DNA of 64,000 nucleotides from Zobellia laminariae (GTDB lineage: Bacteria > Bacteroidota > Bacteroidia > Flavobacteriales > Flavobacteriaceae). The DNA lies in the NCBI RefSeq assembly GCF_009725995.1, contig NZ_RCNS01000001.1, positions 1,133,195 to 1,197,194 on the forward strand, read 5' to 3'. The notes below the pieces were generated by a model. That model had not been told where the DNA came from and ran no database searches. It worked only from the letters and a program-made list of their open reading frames with translations. The translations under genes were made by a program, and so were the position numbers. This document shows positions 57,163-64,000 of this stretch, piece after piece; the stretch's first letter is position 1, and each line of letters starts with the position of its first letter.

Positions 57163-59631
57163 CTATTTTGTAATTCTAGCCTCTAACCTCTGCAGCCTTT
57201 CTTCCAAGTTTACAATTTTTTCTGATTGTTCCTCAATTATCAGCTGTTGATCTTGAATAGCCGTGACAACTATAGGTATTAACTGGGTATAACTAAGACT
57301 TAAGGTATTTTCACCATCTACTTCTTCATAAATAATTTCGGGAATTATTTGCTGTACTTCCTGAGCAATAAGACCTAGACACCTTTTTCCCGAGCTTCTA
57401 TCATCCAACCACAAATAACTTTTTGGCTGAAGCCTTAACACCTCATCAAGACCGTAATCTAGATTTTTTATATTTTTCTTTAATCTAGCATCTGAATTAT
57501 GGACTATAGATCCATTTACAAATACATCCCCGTCACCGGTAATTGCCATTCGGTTAGATGCGCCTTGATCATTTCGGAAATAAAAATTTAATCTACTATT
57601 TTGCCCCCCGTTTGCTCCGTCTTTAGCAATACCTGCAATGTGCCAGAAAGCGTCGCTTTCTGTATTTTTGAATTCAAGTCTTGAAAAATCATCTCCGTCT
57701 TCCTCTAGTTTGAGCAAAGGCTTGGTTATCGTTGAATTATTGAGAACATGAACCCAAGAAGAAGTATTTGAACTAGGCCCAAACTGAAATTCTCCCCCTT
57801 GAAACATCCTAAAACGCGTTAAAAAAGAACTAGATCCGTCTAGCTTAGTTTCTAACTGCAAATCTGCTCCTTGTGAACGGGTACTATACCGCCATTGATT
57901 ACCGTTATTTGGAAAACCAAATATTAGTCCCCCTAAATTTGTCTGAACAAAGAGATCACCTCCAACATGCATTTTCTTTTCAGGATTACTAACACCAACA
58001 CCTACATTTCCACTAGATCTATATATATTATCCTCATCTTCCTCCCAAAGAGAACTTCCTCCACTACCCGTCCCAATTATAAAATTTCCATCAGCATCAG
58101 CCATGACGTTGCGTTCTCCCGTTCCAGCCAAATCACCTGAGCGAATTCCCTTTACAACATCTAACGTTCCATCATCAAGCAATCGAGTATGTACAGTTCC
58201 ACCCGTCAAATCTGTAGAAGAATACATTAATTCCATTCTTCCTTCTCCTGCCGTAAATGCCCAATCAGTATTTGCAGCTCCAGTCCGCATCCATTGTAAA
58301 CTAACACTTCCGGCATCTGTAGATGTCATTCTATTACGTAAAGTTCCTATACCTGATACTTCAAAATTTGCATCTGGTGAATCTGTACCAACACCCACCT
58401 TACCACTATTAAAATAAATATCACCTGCATTATCTGTCCATAAAGAGCCTCCTCCTCCTCCAACCTCGTCAGTGCCAGCAACCCAATTACCTAACGCAGC
58501 ATCCCACTTGGCCACCTGACCATCAACAGTCCCAACCAATCCATCAATAATACCATCATCACCCACTAGGAGACCATGGTTTGTAGTAACATCAATATAA
58601 TCACTCAAATCCACTGAACCTGTACCACCTTCAATAGTCAATACATCATCAGTTAAAACCAGCCCTTGGTCATCCGTATCTACCAACCCACCTGCAGCTA
58701 ATTCTTCAATTGCCGCCTGTGTATCCACTGCCGCAAGTCCTGTACCTGTATTGTCAAAAGGAACTTCAGAAGCATTTTGGTCATCTGTGCCACCAGGCGG
58801 AATAATAGCCGATAAATCTATGGTGGACCCATCCGTAATACTCAAATCGGTTCCAGAAAGGCTAATATCTTGAATTTCATTAGTTGGGTCTGCATCTGCA
58901 TCGTCCCCACCACCACTTGTGCCAACCAGTTCATCTAAAGCATCTTGGACATTACCCGCCGCGAGCCCAGAATCCGCATTGTTATAAGGCACTTCTGAGG
59001 CGATTTGAGCAGCTCCGCCACCACCTCCACTAAACAACCTATTATCAACATAGGTCTTTACCGCTCTCTGCGTAGGTAAAATGCCGTTACTGTTTTCAAC
59101 CAACTCACCATCATCGGATATTTCATTAACCTGATTACCAGAGTTAAGATTGAATCCACCTAAAATTCTCAGGTCGCTTTTTATTTTTACTTCCCCAACA
59201 TTTTTATTCTCGATATCATTGCCATTTGCTTTCCATACGTTATCACCTGATGCTATTGCAAAAGGTACCGCCATAAGTTCTGTAGTGCCTACCTCTGTGC
59301 CATTAAATGAAACTGCAACAAAGGCAGCGTCTCCCCACGGCAGATTGTCGTAACTACCCCCATTACTAACTCCACTTCCTATCTGTAAGTTAAAAACACC
59401 ATTGGCATCTGTAGTTACCGAATGACTCTCCTTGTATTGATCAGCTGCATCTGCACTACCAAATTTTAGAGCTATACTAATATTCAGCGTTTCTTGCTCC
59501 ATTAGTTCATTTTCCGAATTACGGGCTACACCTTGGTAATTGATGAAATTTTTCTGTTGCGCCTGAACCATAAATGTTCCAAAAAACATAATGGCTATTA
59601 CTGCAAATATTAAAACGTAGTTTTTCTTCAT
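57163..59631 (-). CDS. Fibre-like surface protein with C-terminal S74 intramolecular chaperone domain
   Basis: 822 residues with a signal peptide (MVQAQQ). The middle has two degenerate copies of a 25-residue unit (ASEVPYNNADSGLAAGNVQ.. near 212 and ASEVPFDNTGTGLAAVDTQ.. near 287), Gly/Asp-rich repeats and VGVGVSNPEKKMHVGG-type segments common in phage-fibre-like proteins. The C terminus is a Peptidase_S74 domain (HNSDARLKKNIKNLDYG, RCLGLIAQEVQQIIPEI) that usually trimerises the fibre and cuts itself at the Ser before DAR. A final coiled coil (QLIIEEQSEKIVNLEERLQ) follows. No T9SS domain is present. Confidence 0.83.
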   Translation of the reverse strand: MKKNYVLIFAVIAIMFFGTFMVQAQQKNFINYQGVARNSENELMEQETLNISIALKFGSADAADQYKESHSVTTDANGVFNLQIGSGVSNGGSYDNLPWGDAAFVAVSFNGTEVGTTELMAVPFAIASGDNVWKANGNDIENKNVGEVKIKSDLRILGGFNLNSGNQVNEISDDGELVENSNGILPTQRAVKTYVDNRLFSGGGGGAAQIASEVPYNNADSGLAAGNVQDALDELVGTSGGGDDADADPTNEIQDISLSGTDLSITDGSTIDLSAIIPPGGTDDQNASEVPFDNTGTGLAAVDTQAAIEELAAGGLVDTDDQGLVLTDDVLTIEGGTGSVDLSDYIDVTTNHGLLVGDDGIIDGLVGTVDGQVAKWDAALGNWVAGTDEVGGGGGSLWTDNAGDIYFNSGKVGVGTDSPDANFEVSGIGTLRNRMTSTDAGSVSLQWMRTGAANTDWAFTAGEGRMELMYSSTDLTGGTVHTRLLDDGTLDVVKGIRSGDLAGTGERNVMADADGNFIIGTGSGGSSLWEEDEDNIYRSSGNVGVGVSNPEKKMHVGGDLFVQTNLGGLIFGFPNNGNQWRYSTRSQGADLQLETKLDGSSSFLTRFRMFQGGEFQFGPSSNTSSWVHVLNNSTITKPLLKLEEDGDDFSRLEFKNTESDAFWHIAGIAKDGANGGQNSRLNFYFRNDQGASNRMAITGDGDVFVNGSIVHNSDARLKKNIKNLDYGLDEVLRLQPKSYLWLDDRSSGKRCLGLIAQEVQQIIPEIIYEEVDGENTLSLSYTQLIPIVVTAIQDQQLIIEEQSEKIVNLEERLQRLEARITK

Positions 59632-59635
59632 GGTT

Positions 59636-60118
59636 CTATTCTTTAATTAGTTTATACACGTTGGTTTCGAAATTGCCTTCCAAAAAGAGCTTTAATACAT
59701 ATACACCTTTGGCCATATAGGCCATATCTATTTTGTATTCCAATTTGTTCTCTTCTACTTTCTGACTGAGCACCCGTTGGCCATTTACAGCAAATAGCTC
59801 TATTCCAACAACCTTGTTTTGACTTACGAAAACAGTAACCTCTTCCACAACAGGATTTGGATACACCAAAATATCCGAAGGTTCCTCACCAGGACTTAGC
59901 GGAATTACCAAAATTCCTTTACCCGCCCAAAAACCTTGGTCTACAGAATTATCATCCGCTATCAAACCCACTACAGGTTCTCCAATAGTAAAACTCACAG
60001 ATATATCTGTATTGTTCATTACACCACCCACATTGCTAATAACACTGCGCTCTATTGACTGGGCAAAAGAAAATGTGGCCGTTAAGATTAGAAAAAAGAA
60101 GAGTAGTTTTTTTTTCAT
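59636..60118 (-). CDS. Short exported protein with T9SS type A sorting domain
   Basis: 160 residues: signal peptide (FSFAQS), a short domain (about 22-85, GEPVVGLIADDNSVDQGFW), and a C-terminal T9SS domain (about 85-160) with DILVYPNPV, VFVSQNKV, FAVNGQRV and AKGVYVLKLF. The domain targets proteins to the type IX secretion system for surface attachment. It ends 4 bp before the S74 fibre gene, suggesting that the two act together on the cell surface. Confidence 0.85.
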   Translation of the reverse strand: MKKKLLFFFLILTATFSFAQSIERSVISNVGGVMNNTDISVSFTIGEPVVGLIADDNSVDQGFWAGKGILVIPLSPGEEPSDILVYPNPVVEEVTVFVSQNKVVGIELFAVNGQRVLSQKVEENKLEYKIDMAYMAKGVYVLKLFLEGNFETNVYKLIKE

Positions 60119-60171
60119 TTTCGTTGGTTTTACTATTAATGTTCTTTTGAGCTTTTAGGTTAACACCTAAT

Positions 60172-60402
60172 CTATTTTCTCTTTTTTCTATAGGTAAACA
60201 CCTCTAGACCTCCAAAATCTATTTCCATAGTTTTTGAGAAGTCTCTCCAAATTTTATGACAGGCGAATAGCATCAACAATAAAACCTCAACACCCAGAAG
60301 TAATAGCGGATGTATATATTTTACAAGAGTAAACAATGATTCAGAAAAAATTAAAGAAGTATTGACCGTTAAGGCTACGAGTAAAACAATTGTGGTTTTC
60401 AT
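60172..60402 (-). CDS. Small membrane protein of unknown function
   Basis: 76 residues: two hydrophobic segments (about 4-20 and 30-48, with LLLLGVEVLLLMLFA) and a polar C terminus (DFSKTMEIDFGGLEVFTYRKKRK). It lies 53 bp upstream of the T9SS gene on the same strand and may open that operon. No family is recognised. Confidence 0.6.
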   Translation of the reverse strand: MKTTIVLLVALTVNTSLIFSESLFTLVKYIHPLLLLGVEVLLLMLFACHKIWRDFSKTMEIDFGGLEVFTYRKKRK

Positions 60403-60804
60403 ATGTATGTATTTAAAGTTGATATTCCGCTCACCAACCAGACAGATCGAAATCTAGTTTGATTGAAAATATTTTATGAGGGGAAGAATTTAACAGAAAG
60501 CAATACACCGAAAATAATGTTGCCCTAGAGTCCTCTATCGTTTTAAAAGGTATCAGCTTCATTAAGGCGCTATGAACGCTACAATGTCAAAGTCATTAAT
60601 TAAAATAGGGGAAACCGATTTGAGAAAGTATGAAAGAAGAAAAGCCCAAATTCTTTGATTATAAATTGACAAACTTTCACTTTAGCCAATAACAAGATAG
60701 CGGCAACCGCTGCTGCGAAGAAATGAAATTGTACAATTAGACCATACTTATGTATAATCTGCAGTAAAAACTTTGTACATAAGTACGAATGAGCAGGAAT
60801 TTAT
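60403..60804. other. 402-bp gene-free stretch with two inverted repeats
   Basis: No convincing coding sequence. A short hairpin AGCGG-CAA-CCGCT lies near 60700, and a perfect 10-bp inverted repeat, TACTTATGTA/TACATAAGTA (60745-60754 and 60776-60785), sits 20 bp after the DUF4870 stop. Confidence 0.5.
60745..60785. repeat. Perfect 10-bp inverted repeat behind the DUF4870 gene
   Basis: TACTTATGTA and TACATAAGTA are exact inverted copies separated by 21 bp. There is no T-run on either strand, so it is not a normal terminator. Confidence 0.5.
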
Positions 60805-61176
60805 TTACGCTTGAACACCTTTAAACCAGACTTCATACTTCTTACCTAAAATAGGAGCTGGACTTTCTTTTCCGTTTAGAGCGTTCATAAGTGCCATAAC
60901 CCACATGTATAGCAATACAAAAATGCCGAATATGTTTATAATCCACCCTAGAATTGGTACCAGACCAATAATTCCCAATGACACCCCTGTAAGACAAAGT
61001 CCTAGAGACTGACGAATATGATAACTGGCAAATTCTTGTTTTTTATCGTTGTTCATTACAAAAGCGACCACCAAACCAATAATGGTTATATAGGATAGTA
61101 TTGCCATTGTCTTATCATTTTCACTTGTTGCAGCAGTGGTTTGAGCTGCATCCATTTTTGTATCTGTATTTTCCAT
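60805..61176 (-). CDS. DUF4870/Tic20-like small membrane protein
   Basis: 123 residues: a polar Thr/Asp-rich N terminus and three hydrophobic segments (about 27-43, 55-72 and 76-97). KQEFASYHIRQSLGL is the hallmark of the DUF4870 family. Function unknown. It is 33 bp after the lipoprotein gene upstream on the same strand. Confidence 0.82.
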   Translation of the reverse strand: MENTDTKMDAAQTTAATSENDKTMAILSYITIIGLVVAFVMNNDKKQEFASYHIRQSLGLCLTGVSLGIIGLVPILGWIINIFGIFVLLYMWVMALMNALNGKESPAPILGKKYEVWFKGVQA

Positions 61177-61209
61177 TATTTCATCTTTTAAAACTATATA
61201 AATTCAATT

Positions 61210-61830
61210 TTATTCAGTCATATCGGTCAGTTTCTCCAGCTTGAGTTTTCGCACCATATCCCAAGTTTCTTCAGGAAGCATATCACTCGCATTTACGGTA
61301 ACTAAAAACCTTTCTTTATAAGAAAACATCAATTGGGTGTGGTTAGACTTTTTCTTATAGGTCTGTTGCGCTTTTACACCCTCAACCTCAACGGTTTGCT
61401 GATGCTTATATTCATCTTCGGTCTCCATTTCAAAATTACCCAGCAGTCCATAGCTTGTAGACATCATACTGCCCGTTGGTCCAGCACCGTCAATTACCAT
61501 TACGCTAAACTTTTTTTTCTCCTCAGGTATTTTATATGTTCCCTCCACAGAGTTTACTTGGTACATGCCCGTTTGCCCAACTTTGAACCCGGTTCTTTCT
61601 AAGTCCCCCAAATTAGTAGGCAACCATCCTTTTAGTTGTTCATTGGTTAGCGGAATAGCATCTTTTAGTTTTTCTATTCTGCTCTCTACTTTTCTAGCTT
61701 CCTTTACAAAAGTGGTCGCGTTTGACACACCTTCCTTAGCTTTTGACAATTTATCTTTTACCTCACCTACACAAGAACCAAACATTATTAATAGCAGTAT
61801 AAGTCCAATATTTTTGCATGAATTTTTCAT
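61210..61830 (-). CDS. Lipoprotein of unknown function
   Basis: 206 residues with a lipoprotein signal (MFGSCVGEVKDK). The N-terminal mature part is a helix rich in Lys/Glu (SKAKEGVSNATTFVKEARK), then a mixed domain (GDLERTGFKVGQTGMYQVNSV and the later SYKERFLVTVNAS strand). No enzyme motif is seen. It belongs to the same set as the 115-residue lipoprotein (20 bp upstream) and the DUF4870 gene. Confidence 0.72.
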   Translation of the reverse strand: MKNSCKNIGLILLLIMFGSCVGEVKDKLSKAKEGVSNATTFVKEARKVESRIEKLKDAIPLTNEQLKGWLPTNLGDLERTGFKVGQTGMYQVNSVEGTYKIPEEKKKFSVMVIDGAGPTGSMMSTSYGLLGNFEMETEDEYKHQQTVEVEGVKAQQTYKKKSNHTQLMFSYKERFLVTVNASDMLPEETWDMVRKLKLEKLTDMTE

Positions 61831-61850
61831 GGTTGTTTATTTTATTGTCC

Positions 61851-62198
61851 TTATTGAGTGTCACAACTTTCTTTATCAATATCTGCCTTGGCTTCCTTAA
61901 TCTCTTGATCAATTTCTGCCCTGCTTGTAGTTGGTATACAGTCATAAATATCATCTAAGGCATCTAGATAAGCTTTGGCTGCGCTTTTATAATCGGCGCA
62001 ATTTTCTGCTGTGGGATTCTCACTATATTCCTGTGCAGCAGTAGACCAAGATTGCAATTCATCTGCATACCCTGCCGCCCAATTTCCTCCAAAGCAGTTT
62101 CCCGCGGGATTTAACGGATTGTCTTTACTACAACCATAGGTTAACATAATGGCTACACCGCAAACGGCTAAAAGAATTTGTCTCTTAAAATTTTTCAT
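61851..62198 (-). CDS. Small cysteine-containing lipoprotein of unknown function
   Basis: 115 residues with a lipoprotein signal (LTYGCSKDN). The mature part is helical with several Tyr and five further Cys (GNCFGGNW, AENCADY, YDCIPT, KESCDTQ), likely two disulfides. First gene of a three-gene set with the 206-residue lipoprotein and the DUF4870 protein. No family is recognised. Confidence 0.72.
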   Translation of the reverse strand: MKNFKRQILLAVCGVAIMLTYGCSKDNPLNPAGNCFGGNWAAGYADELQSWSTAAQEYSENPTAENCADYKSAAKAYLDALDDIYDCIPTTSRAEIDQEIKEAKADIDKESCDTQ

Positions 62199-62379
62199 GA
62201 TTCTTAATTTTATTTGTTAATCAATTACATTTTGTAGTGTTTTCAAGTGGAAAATTCTTTGCACACAACGCTCTACACCAATTAATGTCTGAGACCAAAA
62301 AAGGTTAACATGCTGGTTGATTTTTTTCTGAAAAATAAAATTTTGGAGTAGTGAACTATCGAAACCATAGCGCATAAAA

Positions 62380-62406
62380 AAGCCAGAAAAATAAATTTTC
62401 TGGCTT
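62380..62406 (-). terminator. Intrinsic terminator with no intact gene directly upstream
   Basis: Perfect 11-bp stem AAGCCAGAAAA/TTTTCTGGCTT with a 5-base loop and a T-run on the minus strand. The nearest intact upstream gene ends 476 bp away at 62883. Confidence 0.85.
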
Positions 62407-62781
62407 AGACAAACTTTAATACTGTATGATACCACCAAACCGTACGGTCCTTCTAATGTATCAAAATCGATTGGTACCAGAAAGGGTGCTGATTCAGGTA
62501 GTTCCCCCGAAACCTATAATCGGCAATCATTTCATCAACAAGTTGACTAAATGACCCAGAATGGTTGCATTAGGCGGACTAAACACGTTCTATTTCATAA
62601 CATGTTGCCTAGAACCGTACCTTTTTGGGTTGGCAGTTTCATAAAATTGTAAGAGAGTTCCCCATATGTAGTTTTGTCTAATTGTTGGTTTGGTATTTTT
62701 TTGTATATCTAATCTTGTACTATATTCAATATTGGTCTTTACCAATTTGGGGGGTTGTAAAAATAAGCATTTTCTTAACAC
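62407..62781 (-). pseudogene. Possible decayed coding sequence, broken by frameshifts and stops
   Basis: On the minus strand, coding-like peptides occur in successive frames: one ending IWGTLLQFYETANPKRYGSR (62590-62781), one containing FSPPNATILGHLVNLLMK, and one reading ESAPFLVPIDFDTLEGPYGL before the terminator. Each stops or shifts after 30-60 codons. I recognise no family. The plus strand is also partly open here, so direction is not certain. Confidence 0.25.
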
Positions 62782-62882
62782 GGACTACCATAGACCACTA
62801 TAATTATTGAATCTAACTTCATCATCCGTAGATTGTTACAAACAACACACACCCTCCCAGAAATAACGAATAAACAACACCT

Positions 62883-63470
62883 CTATTGTAGGGTTAAACC
62901 TTCTTTTCTTTGAGCTTCAAACTTTTTACTAACATATACCATTCTGCCTTCGGTATTTTTAAAAGACAAATTCATACTTCCGCTTATTACTTGTTGGTTG
63001 AATTCTGTAATGTTTAAAAAACCCCTATAAGTAAAATAAGGTTTCTCATCTAAATCATTAATATTAACAAAACCAAATACGCCGTTAAACTCGCTTAACA
63101 GACTATTTGAACTTTTCGCAATCTCGTGCCTACCTATTAAAGTATTAATCTCCTTTGTAGGTTTGGAAATTACCATTTCAAAAAGTTGTGTGTTCTCCGG
63201 ATTTATATAATCTGGTTTTAATTCAATACTCGTAAACGAGGCACCGCTCTTAGATACAACAGTATTAGATTCAAAAACCAAAGAGCGCTCTAAAATACGA
63301 GCTATACTATCTGCTATTCCCACATTGTTTGAAACATACGTATCCTCCAAAAAAGAGGAAGGAGACAACTTATGATCTACTCCAGAATTCGAAAAAAAGA
63401 AAGCCGAGAGCATCAGCCAAAACCCTACTTTGGTTGTATTACTGAAAAACTGAAATAGTAAACCATACAT
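62883..63470 (-). CDS. Secreted or membrane-anchored hypothetical protein, partner of the 56-aa peptide
   Basis: 195 residues. A hydrophobic N terminus (FWLMLSAFFFSNSG, about 17-30) suggests export; the mature part is beta-rich with no known motif (ARILERSLVFESNTVVSKSG, TQLFEMVISKPT, YFTYRGFLNITEF). Its ATG lies 5 bp after the stop of the small exported peptide gene, so the two are translated from one message. Function unknown. Confidence 0.68.
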   Translation of the reverse strand: MYGLLFQFFSNTTKVGFWLMLSAFFFSNSGVDHKLSPSSFLEDTYVSNNVGIADSIARILERSLVFESNTVVSKSGASFTSIELKPDYINPENTQLFEMVISKPTKEINTLIGRHEIAKSSNSLLSEFNGVFGFVNINDLDEKPYFTYRGFLNITEFNQQVISGSMNLSFKNTEGRMVYVSKKFEAQRKEGLTLQ

Positions 63471-63475
63471 AGCTA

Positions 63476-63646
63476 CTAGTTTTTAGATTTTGGAATTGAC
63501 CCCTGTTGGCTTACTAACGTATTTTCTGCGAACTGCTCTCCAACTACTAAATCGTTGTTCAATTCTTTAATTTCATTTGTGTTGGTCAAAGCCGCCGCTA
63601 CTAGAGTTACGATTAGTAAAGCGAACATGAATAGACATTTTTTCAT
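63476..63646 (-). CDS. Small exported peptide, 56 aa
   Basis: ATG at 63646, TAG at 63476-63478. MKKCLFMFALLIVTLVAAAL is a clear signal sequence; the remaining 36 residues are acidic and polar (EIKELNNDLVVGEQFAENTL), ending in QQGSIPKSKN. The 5-bp gap to the 195-residue gene indicates an operon. It is too short for default gene callers, but the signal peptide and linkage make it convincing. It might be a secreted signal or a small surface peptide. Confidence 0.65.
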   Translation of the reverse strand: MKKCLFMFALLIVTLVAAALTNTNEIKELNNDLVVGEQFAENTLVSQQGSIPKSKN

Positions 63647-64000
63647 TGCTAATGTTATTTAGTTTTACCTTTTTGGAATCTGTTATAAAAACCCTGGGGA
63701 AACATTAATAACCATCATACATTCATGAGGCTAAAGTAATGTTGAACATCCCGTGGTTATAGTTGTTATGTATAAATGGTCTACTTTCCTGTATAAATGG
63801 TAAATACCTTATTCTACAAGGCCTCATAAGAGTAAAAAATGCTCATTTTATTACTAATAACCCTAAAGACATTCAAATGAAAAGCCATCAGAACCGTTTT
63901 TACCTCTTTTTATACCAAACACACTATAATTATATCCATCGATACATCTTTCTAATCATAAAACATGCCATACCGTTAAATTTGTTTACTTTACCTTAAA
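63647..64000. other. 354-bp end stretch: promoter region of the small-peptide operon
   Basis: No believable gene. It contains a minus-strand TACTTTAG (63731-63738), one mismatch from TAnnTTTG, and two identical 12-bp direct repeats further upstream. Beyond 63802 the sequence is AT-rich with nothing recognised. Confidence 0.5.
63769..63801 (-). promoter_or_regulatory. Two identical 12-bp direct repeats, 21-bp period, LytTR-type site candidate
   Basis: TGTATAAATGGT occurs at 63769-63780 and 63790-63801. On the gene strand each reads ACCATTTATACA; the first nine bases agree at 8 of 9 positions with the LytTR-domain consensus [TA][AC][CA]GTTN[AG][TG]. The 21-bp period puts both on one face of the helix. 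The nearer copy is 123 bp from the ATG and 31 bp from a -7-like box. The regulator is inferred, not seen in the window. Confidence 0.45.

Larger units (their letters stand above)
62199..62882. other. 684-bp stretch without intact genes; orphan terminator and probable coding remnants
   Basis: 62199-62379 is the probable promoter region of the lipoprotein set. A terminator at 62380-62406 points to the minus strand. Behind it (62407-62781) the minus strand shows coding-like pieces in different frames, described separately. 62782-62882 is AT-rich with nothing recognisable. Confidence 0.45.

Noticed and set aside
60572..60658. 28-codon open frame with a basic composition
   Set aside because: No membrane span, signal, promoter or partner supports it; unlike the pair at 52653/52975 it has no paralogue.
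62217..62438. 73-codon minus-strand open frame
   Set aside because: It spans the terminator at 62380-62406, so it cannot be translated intact from the expected transcript; only its upstream part may be a gene remnant.
62440..62470. CGTACGGT motif resembling the end of group II intron domain V
   Set aside because: The matching GAGCCGTA arm and the GAAA-type loop are missing and no reverse transcriptase gene is nearby.
63763..63999. 78-codon open frame at the right end of the window
   Set aside because: It starts inside the direct-repeat regulatory site, is AT-driven in composition (many Ile, Tyr, His, Asn) and shows no family feature.

Overview
The window reads as a chromosomal segment from a marine Bacteroidetes of the family Flavobacteriaceae (Zobellia/Maribacter-like; the genus is inference). 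Evidence: AT-rich DNA, a SusC/SusD pair, a type IX secretion C-terminal domain, FG-GAP/CRTAC1-like surface proteins, a vanadium haloperoxidase-type enzyme, lipoproteins with short lipoboxes, promoters of the Bacteroidetes TTG-N20-TAnnTTTG type, and few Shine-Dalgarno sequences. No rRNA, tRNA, CRISPR array, intact insertion sequence or phage was seen.

Layout. 1-4415: a three-gene secreted module (FG-GAP protein, vanadium haloperoxidase-like lipoprotein, FG-GAP + ASPIC/UnbV protein). 4426-5400: polyprenyl diphosphate synthase. 5653-12332: a TetR-controlled RND efflux operon (tetR-tolC-hlyD-acrB type) with a perfect palindrome at its promoter. 12407-16744: susD/susC without adjacent enzymes. 16927-26735: housekeeping genes (aspS, ClC channel, tadA, dxs, DUF3078 barrel, dgt) and small secreted proteins. 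26736-27236: gene-free stretch with an orphan terminator (possible small RNA). 27237-30812: phosphate porin and a PiT-PhoU-like fusion transporter, both preceded by 11-bp direct repeats. 31065-35891: CAP lipoprotein, amidohydrolase, nadD, gmk, yicC.

36111-52447 is the main accessory region. It has two paralogous GMC flavoproteins with a C-x5-C-x3-C iron-sulfur motif, a gluconate-2-dehydrogenase subunit-3-like exporter/partner, three TIM-barrel sugar isomerase/epimerase proteins (one cytoplasmic, two with twin-arginine signals), a DUF1080 lipoprotein, a Gfo/Idh/MocA oxidoreductase, an MFS permease and a secreted GH2 beta-galactosidase-like enzyme. Together these parts fit a pathway in which sugars or glycosides are oxidised at C3 in the periplasm, cleaved as 3-keto-glycosides, imported and reduced again. 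The substrate is unknown, and no cytochrome electron acceptor lies in the window.

52448-53294 has no large gene but carries two tiny single-span membrane ORFs (35 and 27 codons) that look like paralogues. 53295-56886 is the class Ia ribonucleotide reductase operon nrdB-nrdA. 57163-60402 encodes a surface fibre-like S74 protein with a T9SS-sorted partner and a small membrane protein. 60805-63646 holds small lipoproteins, a DUF4870 membrane protein, a probably decayed coding stretch, and an operon of a 56-residue exported peptide plus a 195-residue secreted protein. Upstream of that last operon lie two identical 12-bp direct repeats 21 bp apart, resembling LytTR-type response-regulator sites.
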